This document shows positions 55,561-64,000 of a stretch of 64,000 bases of DNA, piece after piece (position 1 is the stretch's first letter; each line of letters begins with the position of its first letter). Below the pieces are notes generated by a model. The model was not told the origin of the DNA. It was given only the letters and a program-made list of their open reading frames with translations, and did no database searches. The position numbers and the translations under genes were made by a program. Location of the stretch: the NCBI GenBank assembly GCA_038373865.1, contig JAXGGA010002905.1, positions 1 to 64,000 of the forward strand, given 5' to 3'. This stretch comes from Uloborus plumipes. Its lineage: Eukaryota; Arthropoda; Arachnida; Araneae; Uloboridae.

Positions 55561-55955
55561 ATTCTTTCTGTGGTTTTTACCTAGAAGGATAGGTTTTTAC
55601 TAAATCTTTTAAAGTTTATCAATAGTCTGATGGAAAAAAACGCGTATTACTTAATTGCTAATACAACGCTTTTTCGTTCGTTACTTCTACAAATATTTCC
55701 GAAACAAAGTTTTATTCAATGTCATAAATTTCCTCCCTCACTTGATGTCCAATTTAAAATAATGAATTACAAAATATCTCACCGCATAAAACAGTAGCGT
55801 TTTTTCACTCCGTTATTTGGTACATAAATAATTTCCTCCGTGTTTATAGGGGAAACCGTGTAAAAAACGGGAAGGGTTGAAAGATAAAATTTTATTGACG
55901 CTTAAAAATAGGGAAACAAAACACATTTTACGAGGTCGTAAAAGAGAAAATCGCT

Positions 55956-56605
55956 TTGACGCCTTATAAAAACCATTGTTAAAATATATATGCCTTCCTC
56001 TTATTTTGCTACATATGATAATAAATTAAGAAAAGCTGTCATGCAGAGGCATTGGGAAGACGTAAAATAAGATACATGCCCTTCCTGTACTTTTTTTCTA
56101 ATAATTGCACAAGCATATGCTTATAACTAAGAGCTTTTTTTTCTTTTCTTGTGACTTTTTTTCAGTTTACAAAATTAGTAATTTACCTAATCAATAATGT
56201 GGATATTTTTTAATTCGTTTTATTGTTAACGAACACTACAATTGCAACAGGTCATGCTTATCGTAGTTTATATTTATCAATTGACGCCTTTTAAAAACCA
56301 TTATTAAAATATATATGCCTTTCTCTTATTTTGCTACATATGAAATTAAATTAAGAAAATCTGTCATGCAGAGGCAGAGAGAAGACGTAAAATAAGATAC
56401 ATGCCCTTCCTGTGTGTTTCGTGTACTTTTCTTCTAATAATTGCACAAGGATGTGTTAATAACTAAAAAGCTAATTTTTTCTAATTACTTTTTTCTTTTT
56501 AGTTTACAAAATTTGTTCTTTACTTAATCAGTAGTTTGGATACCTTTCGTTTTATTTTTTACGAACTCTACAATTACAACAAATCACGTTTTTAGTACTT
56601 TATAC
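55956..56605 (+). repeat. Tandem duplication, 325-bp unit
   Basis: TTGACGCCTT starts both units, at 55956 and 56281. Both include ATATATATGCCTT, TGTCATGCAGAGGCA and AAGATACATGCCCTTCCTGT. The copies are roughly 85-90% alike by eye. Confidence 0.9.
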
Positions 56606-56700
56606 TTTTGAAAGTCATTTTTAAAAACGTTTCGTCTCAGTTAGGTAGTACCTTTAAGCTATATTATTGATTGCAGCACTGTGCCAAATTTTTAGTTCTA

Positions 56701-56871
56701 CAGTCGAGCCCGCTTATTAGAATATTGGTTAAAAGAATATTCGGCTTAATATAATGCATTTTCAGTTCTCCAAACTGCTGTAATGCATTACTTTCATCCC
56801 GGACAATGGAATATCCCACTTATTAGATTTTTTTATGGCGAAATAACTATTATATTAAGTGCGCTCGACTG
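56701..56871. mobile_element. TA-flanked MITE, pogo/Tigger type
   Basis: 171 bp between TA dinucleotides. Ends CAGTCGAGCCCGCTTATTA and the inverse of CAGTCGAGCGCACTTAATA. The CAGTCGA start and TA target suit pogo/Tigger-type MITEs. Confidence 0.7.
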
Positions 56872-56879
56872 TATTTGAT

Positions 56880-57980
56880 TTTTTAAACTAAAATCTAAGT
56901 CAAGGAACGTGAAAATAATATTGTTGTCTTCCGAAAGACATACCATTCCAGATAAATTTTAAACTCAAGTTATGAGTTTTCATTATTTATTTTTTTATAT
57001 TATTATTTTGTTTAAATTTTTATTTATGTTATTTTATCTATTTATTTTTTTTTTTTTTGTTTTTGTGGAGATTTTTTTTCCCATATTATGTTTGTTCAAT
57101 ATTTTTTTCCACTTTTGCTTATTAATCCCGCTTTTGCACAAAATGCCTTTGTGATATTTTGTTGCTTAACTTATTTTTCTGATGTCTCGAAGTTTACAAG
57201 ATTTTTCCTTGATTAATGGGCTTTTTCAGACCTAAACATGCAGTTGAGAAACATGCGCTTTACATGTATTAATTTTCGACATTTTTTGTTTAAAAAAAAA
57301 TTTTTACTTTGCAAGTAAGACATTTCCAACTATTCCAAAATTGTATTTTACAGCCGAAAACTGCACTGCGCTTTTGTTTAGTACATGTTCCACCCTCTCT
57401 GTTGTTTTTAAATGAAGTTATTTCAATATATACTACAAGAATTCTACGAAAGGAAAATTTAAATCCATGGAACAGTATTTTCGGTTTTTGTTCTGTTTTG
57501 AATGTTTACTATCAGTATTATATTTCAAACACGTGTGTTTTAGTGGGAATTTTTTTATTTATATTATTTTTTTCTTGCTCTCCAACTGTTCAAAATTAAC
57601 TGGCAAATAGGGCATAAGACTTTTTCATATCATATTTTGGTAAAATGAATAATATATACCCATCAAAATATATTGTGCTGGAGTTAGCAGATGTCTTGTC
57701 AGAGCTGTAGAAACGTATGGTAAAAAATAAAGATACCTCTAATGAAAAAAAAAGTATCGCAGGTTTAATTTGTCAATTTAAATTTAATAAATCTTCAGTA
57801 AATGTTTCTTTTTATTATGAATCAGCACTCATGTTTAAATGCCAGTAAATCATATGGTATTTAATTAAAATACATTTTTCTTTTAAGATTTAATTACAGT
57901 AATTCTTACGAAGATCTAGATAAAACTAAAAATTTCTATAGCAGGTTATTTAAATGTATATATCCTGACGAAGTGCTATT
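56880..57980. other. Intergenic, no feature recognised
   Basis: AT-rich, T-runs near 57050. The 57309-57599 frame has no recognisable content. Confidence 0.4.
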
Positions 57981-59183
57981 AATCTGAGAAACTGTCACGC
58001 CCAGCACTATGAGGTGATTCATGACCTCTCAGATTTTTTCCAAAAAATTACCAAATGTTTATTATCTTATGGAAAGACCAAATCCAGAATGTTTTGCTCT
58101 AAAGTTGAGTTGTTTAGTTTTTATAGACCCCTAAAGGTGAAAGTGCGGCATCAAAAATTAAGCGGATTTTCAAGACATGGAAGTTGCTGTGAGCCAAAAC
58201 TCTTACCAGGAACTGTTGAACTCCAATTTTATTTTTCTATATGGAATATAGAAGGTTCAAACTTTACAAAATGAATGTTAAATTTGTGGTAACTTGTTGC
58301 CGTAAGGTCAGTGAAGGCTCTCAAAACAAGGCATTTTTGACGTTTTTATCGGTTTTGAGGTCCAAAAACAGCTTGTACATTTCAGTTGGCACGGCAAAAG
58401 TAGTGTCGTTTGAAAGACCAGTGTAAGCACTTTAAAATAATGTATAAATAACCGAGGAAAGTTCAACGTGCTTTTAGTTGCGTAAGTTTTTTACAAAAAA
58501 TTTATTTTTTCCTGTGCATTTTTTGTAAAAATTTTTTTCACATTTCGCCTCAAAGGACTCAACTGTTCTGTTAAGACAAAGAATAGAGTATGACATTGGC
58601 AAAAAAAATATTTCAATATGTTGTTGGCAGAGGAAGTTATGACCGTTTGAAATAGCGGTAAAATATGACATTTTTCATACTTCGGTCTTACGCAACTAAA
58701 AGCACGTTGAACTTTCCTCGGTTATTTATACCTTATTTTAAAGATTTTACACTGGCCTTTCAAACGACGCTACTTTTGCCGTGCCAACTAAAATGTACAA
58801 GCTATTTTAGGACCTCAAGAACTCTAAAAAAAAAACGTCAAAAATGCCTTGTTTTGAGGGTCTTCACTGACCTTACGGCAACAACTTACCACAAATTTAA
58901 CATTCATTTTTCAAGTTTCAACCTTCTATACTATTCTACGAAAAGAAAATTGGAGTTCAACAGTTCCTGGTAAGAGTTTTGGCTCACAGCAACTTCCATG
59001 TCTTGAAAATCCGCTTAATTTTTGATGCCGCACCTTCACCTTTAGGGGCCATAAAAACTAAACAACTCAACTTTAGAGCAAAACATTCTGGATTCAGTAT
59101 TTCAATAAGATAATAAACATTTGCTAATTTTTGGGAGAAAATCTGAGAGGTCATGAATCACAGGCGTGACACTCTCTCAGATT
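57981..59183. mobile_element. Large fold-back element, about 500-bp arms
   Basis: Arms 57981-58485 and 58684-59183 are inverted copies over their full length, separated by about 200 bp. Landmarks include TCACGCC near both ends, GGCATTTTTGACG/CGTCAAAAATGCC and CTTTTAGTTGCGTAAG/CTTACGCAACTAAAAG at the inner ends. The outer ends also hold a small nested inversion (AATCTGAGA with CTCTCAGATT). No transposase and no clear TSD. Confidence 0.9.
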
Positions 59184-60399
59184 CTTACTCTTAAAATGTG
59201 TTTTGCGAGGCGTCAGAGCCTCACACAACATTTGTTTTGAAATGGGTCAGAATTCCGAAATGATGTCTCTAAGTTTACTAAAAAACTTTAAGAAACATAT
59301 TTTCAAACATATGGGCAAACCCAGCAGTCGCCATTGTTTACACTTCGTAATAAACGCTATTGAGAGTAAGAATGCAATGCATTAACAAGTACTCCAGAAA
59401 ATCTATTTTGTTATATAAACTACCATTAACAGTATTTCAATAAAAGTAATGTTCATAAATAAATTAGGATGTGAAGCTAACATTTCTTTTAGTTTAAAAA
59501 TATAAAGTATATTGTAACAACGTGAAAGTTATACATATTTTGTAAGTATTTTTTATTTTTATTTATTTTTCTTAGAAGACAACAGTAGCTCATTGGGATC
59601 TAGTTGTATAAGCTTAAAAAAATGCAGTGCATTTTCAGGGTTTTTTAAATATATTTTCTCCGGGATGTAATAAAAATTTACTTATTAAATTCTGTGCCAA
59701 AATTGTTTTTATGTATTCATGATTTAAATGTACCTAATAATCAAAACAATAATAATAACAAGAAATAAGCAAAACGACTTACTATTTTAAAAGGAGATGT
59801 TTAAAGGTATGTTTTCATCAAATAAAAAAACATTCATACTACACTCTTCTTCGCCAATGTCTTATTTCAAACTTTTCATTTCCAGTGCGGAAAGCGTAGC
59901 AACTTTGAACTTTAGATATTGAAACATAATGCATTCATATATACAGGAACGTTTCTACAAAGACTTTGCTTCAAATCATCACTAAAACTACTATCTCAAT
60001 TCTCGTCGCAAACACTTCGGCACATCAGATGAGAATGGATTTCCTGCCGGGCAGCAAAACAACTGTCGAATTCCGATATATTTCTCTATATATATTCCAA
60101 TATTGATACCGCTGGGAAAGGAGAAAGACCATACATGGCGACAGGGAAAAAAAAAAATAATTGTACTCAATGTTGTTTCATTGCTTCTGAGTAGTAATTT
60201 AGGTATATAAACAAAGTTTTTTATTATCGAGGTTAAAAAATAAATATATAAATGGACCATACGCGATGAAATTAGTTTTTTTTCTTTCGTTTTGTAACCC
60301 CATAAATATGTTATGTGATTCTTGAAAGAAAATGAGAGAAAATGTCTATAAATAAGGAAATGAACAACCAAAATATAGTTTAAAAAACTAAAAATACGC
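59184..60399. other. Intergenic, no feature recognised
   Basis: AT-rich. The 126-codon minus frame at 59991-60371 has no recognisable domain and its composition is like the surroundings. Confidence 0.4.
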
Positions 60400-60640
60400 T
60401 TTTAAATATAGCCTTTAGTATAAATAATAGTATTAAATACATTACTTTTATATATGCAAAGAACGTGGATTTTATATTTTATTCAGAGTTACATACAAAC
60501 AATTGAAACACTTATAATACATCAACATGTAATAATATAGTTAGCCTTTAGTGTTAATAATAGTATCAAACCTATCACTTTTATATTTGCAAAGAACGTG
60601 AATTTTACTTTTCGTTCAGAGTTACATACATACGAACAAA
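60400..60640 (+). repeat. Tandem duplication, 133-bp unit
   Basis: GCCTTTAGT, TATGCAAAGAACGTG and CAGAGTTACATACA occur twice, at a spacing of about 133 bp (60411 and 60544 for the first). Confidence 0.8.
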
Positions 60641-61953
60641 CTATCAAACCCACATGTGAAGTTAATACAAGCGTATTAAAAAGACTAAACGATTCCATAA
60701 ATAATTACATTTGATCTTTAACACACACCAAGCAAATATTTCGAGCATACATTTCAAAAAAATTAACAAATAATAAAATTTCGTGCCAATTTTATTGTAA
60801 GCGGAATGTTCACGCATAAATTGGTAAAGAATTTTAAGTAAAACACAAGCAATTTTTCATCCAAAAATATACTGGACAAATTATTTCAATTATTTATGTA
60901 GGAATTACTAAAGGAATTACCAAATCGTTCTTCAATCGAATTTACACTAGCGTTACATATCTAACCCGAAAGCGAGTACCCAGATATTGCATTTAACGCA
61001 GCACTTTTTAATTTAACGATTTTAAATAAGTAAATTTATTGATCTTTGGCAAATCCGTACTGTTGCAATCCCCGATAGCATTTTCAAACCAATTAAAATA
61101 AATTCTAAAAAGTGGCTTGGATCTCTGTAATACTTAGAAATTGAAATTTTAGACAAACAAATGTTATTTTTGATATCAATTTTTCAAGAAATGCAGAGTT
61201 CACTAGTGGATTGGTTTACGGTTTTTACATTATTAAAATAGTCTAGTTTCTTCTTAGTTCCAAATATACATACACTAATTTCTTCATCATATTCTATTAC
61301 CGAACTATATTCCATTTCCATTTTAGCTTTATCACCTCCAAAATAATTAAATATCTGCACATAAATAATTTTCAACTCATATTCTTTGGAATTAAATAAA
61401 AATAAACTTCTTAAATTAAATTTCCATCAAAAACTTCATTTTAAAGTCCTACTTTAGAACAACTCACAATTTTGGTTACTGCTATCCAAAATGTTTTTCT
61501 AGTGACTTTTGACTTAATCAAATCAGCAGGCACATTAACTTAATAAAGTTCTTAGAATATTTTTAATTACTTGCCTTCACGAAAAGCTCATACCAATAGT
61601 ATACATTCGAATTGAAAATTCCTTTAGCTGCTGGAATTTTATCAAACTAAACACTTCTCATAGTTCACTGTCTCATGTCTTCATACTGTTATAATACACA
61701 AAAACCTGTTGAATTCATTTGTTACTTGAAGACGGTCATTTTTACAACATGTTACTTCTAAATTGGAGCTCCAAACTTCTCCATTAAAATTCAACTACTT
61801 CAGCTCGTGCCAGAAGTTTGGGCAACAAAAATGACAAAATTTATAGTTTCAGTAGTTCATAAACTTTCATCTTACTCAAGAAAAGACATGCGATATTCCA
61901 GGATTACCTACTGACGTCAACAAACTTACAAGTACTGAAAAGTAATGAAAAGA
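60641..61953. other. Intergenic, no feature recognised
   Basis: AT-rich, no repeat borders or coding signal. Confidence 0.4.
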
Positions 61954-61961
61954 ATCACACT

Positions 61962-62757
61962 CAGAGTTGCCAGATTTTGAAACACAAAAAATACTACGCC
62001 GTCTCTAAAAAATGCTACAACATACTTTTGTATTTGTAATTGATACTGAGTGGCGATCTTTCATCTTGCGTGCTACCAGGGTCAATCAATTTTGGTCTAA
62101 GGTTGAAAGTATAAAGGAAGGGGGTTGGGCGATTCAAAATTCAAAATTTTAGTAATGTATATTTTTACTATTACCTCTGCCGATTCCAAATTCAGATTGT
62201 GAAATAATCTTCAGTAATGTGTCACTAATTAAGACAAAAAACCGAAACAGGTTGAGCACTACAGCTCTTTCAAATATTATTATAGTATAGCAAAATGTAT
62301 TTTGGAAGGAAACTGTTGAATTTAAGTCAGTAGATAACAAAATGCTAAAATCATTTAACTTACATACATATTTTAAAAAGAAAATAATAATTTGAATTCG
62401 AAAATTTCTGCGTTTTTTATTCTTTTCCTCATTAAAGGAATTAAAAATATCATTTCTAAACTACTTTTCAACCGAACACTTCAAAAAATACTACGCTCCT
62501 TATTTGGGACGAAAAAATACTACCGTTAGTATCACAAATACTACATCTATTCTATTCTATTCTAGAAGTCAATAAACTTCGACACACATGAGGACTGCTT
62601 ACTATGCGCCTTGCCTCCACAGATAGTACAATACAGATTTTATTGAAGGAAAGAATTTACAGTACAGAGAAGAAAGTTACACCCAGGGCAAAGGCGGGAA
62701 TCGAACCCGCGCCTCTTGAGATTACAAACTGACGAAATACTACATCTGGCGATCCTG
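61962..62757. mobile_element. hAT-like MITE with exact 8-bp TSD
   Basis: 796 bp including a nested SINE. Flanked by ATCACACT at 61954-61961 and 62758-62765, an exact duplication. Ends CAGAGTTGCCAGA and TCTGGCGATCCTG. AATACTACG words lie inside both ends, as in the 1061-1327 relative. No transposase. Confidence 0.85.
62549..62734 (-). mobile_element. 5'-truncated tRNA-derived SINE, nested
   Basis: 186 bp between exact 13-bp direct repeats AAATACTACATCT (62536-62548 and 62735-62747). On the minus strand a B box GGTTCGATTCC (62698-62708) lies near the start; no A box remains. It ends in (AGAAT)n on that strand. It is inserted in the hAT-like MITE and so is younger than it. Confidence 0.85.
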
Positions 62758-62765
62758 ATCACACT

Positions 62766-64000
62766 GCAGTAAGAGCGGTTACAGTTCATTTCATTTCATT
62801 AGGCGCCAAGGCGCTGTGATTGATAATAGAGAGATATGGAGACAAAATCCCTGTTCTTCAGTGCGCATAAAAATGCTCATTTGGAGGGTGGTTACAGTGT
62901 ATGGCAAATCAAGGACTGATTTAATTTGTATAAATAGTTTTATAAATTGCAGAATATGCCGTCAGTGGGAATTTTCGCTAAATGATTAAACTCATAATTT
63001 GCCAAAGATTAAACTCATAAAAATTCTAAGATTTGGAGCGAAAACCCAAGATCATGTTACGAATAACTCTGAAAATGCGTTTCATTTTTCGCAACTGGTA
63101 CTATTGTAGACATTTCATACATTAAAAACGATAAGGCAAAACCAAAACCTTAACAATACACATGAAAATTTATTAATCAGTACTTTTTTTTCTCTTTTTG
63201 TACGATTTCATAAGACATTGTGTTAAATTGTCGCTTTCAAATGAAGGCTTTATTATTGTATTTAAAATTGCATAAACTGTTTTATTGATACAAATACACG
63301 AGTAAATATACAGGAAAGATTTCAGACATAAAGAGAAAAATTACATTCTGAGTGAGACTCATATCTCAGTCAAAGTATTATATGTTATATGTAATATACT
63401 TAGTAAATCTTTTCCATAAAGCCAAGTTTTAGAAGCTCTCGCACTCAGGGTAAGGTCTCCCAACGTTTCAAGAGGAAAACCCGCTCTTAGACATACGAAG
63501 AACGTCAAAGAAACCGGAATGAAAGCTATTAGTTCTAGGCGAACTTTTTTTTGGAGTTTCTTCTTCTTCTTTTTTTAAAAATCTGTCTTTGGAATTAGCA
63601 AACATTTACTTTTATAAATACAAGAAATACCTTTGTATTGATTCTTCATCCTAAAGCTCACACTTCTTGCATTAAAAAAGGGGCTCCTAGCAGCCTCGAA
63701 ACACGTGTCTACAGAATACCTGTACATTTGTGCTTATTTAACGTTGGATTAAAACTTCAAATTTACTTTTATAGTTCAATTTTTGCATTTCCCTTTCGTA
63801 ATAAATTAGTAATTCATTGGTTTCTATTGTATTTTCTATAAATGTGCTGCTAAAACAATCCAATGAAAAAAAAAGTTTCCCAATGTATCTTTTTACTTTT
63901 TTTTACGTTGTAAAGGAAGTATTGTGATCGCGAAATAAAATTTACTCATATGTTATATTTAGATCGCCCCCGAATGAATGTTGAGTAGTTTTTTCGACCC
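62766..64000. other. Right edge, no feature recognised
   Basis: AT-rich sequence with chance frames only (for example 63638-63841). Confidence 0.4.

Noticed and set aside
59991..60371. 126-codon minus-strand open frame
   Set aside because: Phe/Ile/Lys-rich, no domain, no splice or promoter context; length alone is not convincing in this composition.

Overview
The window is eukaryotic nuclear DNA: AT-rich, with long GT-AG introns, microsatellites and many transposon relics. The one recognisable host gene is an arthropod-type, cysteine-rich extracellular protein. The intron lengths (1.1-17.4 kb), tRNA-derived SINEs, Helitrons, piggyBac/hAT-type MITEs and Tc1/mariner relics would suit a spider or another chelicerate. 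The species group is inference; 'arthropod' is the safer call.

Host gene (2961-46036, + strand). I joined thirteen coding exons (called A to M) by hand. All twelve introns start GT and end AG and every join keeps the frame. Together they encode about 525 residues up to a TGA stop. The 5' exon with the start codon and signal peptide is missing or unrecognised. The protein has repeated Cys-rich modules, NxS/T sites and a hydrophobic C-terminal tail, so it is probably a secreted, GPI-anchored or single-pass surface protein. It resembles the uncharacterised arthropod proteins annotated with the DUF7042/7043/7044/7045 group; this is from memory, no search was run. The main result of this reading is that exons A-F and G-L are an internal duplication. 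The six intron phases repeat in the same order (2-1-1-1-0-1), exon sizes match pairwise, and landmark Cys/Trp/Tyr motifs line up. The two copies have diverged far at the protein level.

0-3.6 kb: Helitron-like fragments in opposite orientation forming a fold-back, a hAT-like palindromic repeat, and two CTGTAAAA-rich MITEs either side of exon A. 3.1-20.5 kb (first intron): TTAA-flanked elements, a (TA)n tract carrying a Helitron, a 565-bp tandem duplication, a zero-gap head-to-tail Helitron dimer with a 72-bp minisatellite, a pogo/Tigger-like relic and a TA-flanked MITE. 20.5-46 kb: exons B-M separated by introns holding a hairpin, a probable solo LTR, a mariner-type element whose transposase ORF is deleted in frame, a nearly intact Tc1-like element with one stop codon, and several MITEs. 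46-64 kb: 3' flank with no recognised gene. It holds a hAT-type MITE with TSD, a tRNA-derived SINE with TSD, a mariner fragment, another Helitron, minisatellites, a 1.2-kb perfect-style fold-back and a SINE nested in a hAT-like MITE, both with exact TSDs.

I found no defence system, operon or other clearly new machinery. Nearly all remaining open reading frames are chance frames in AT-rich or repeat DNA.
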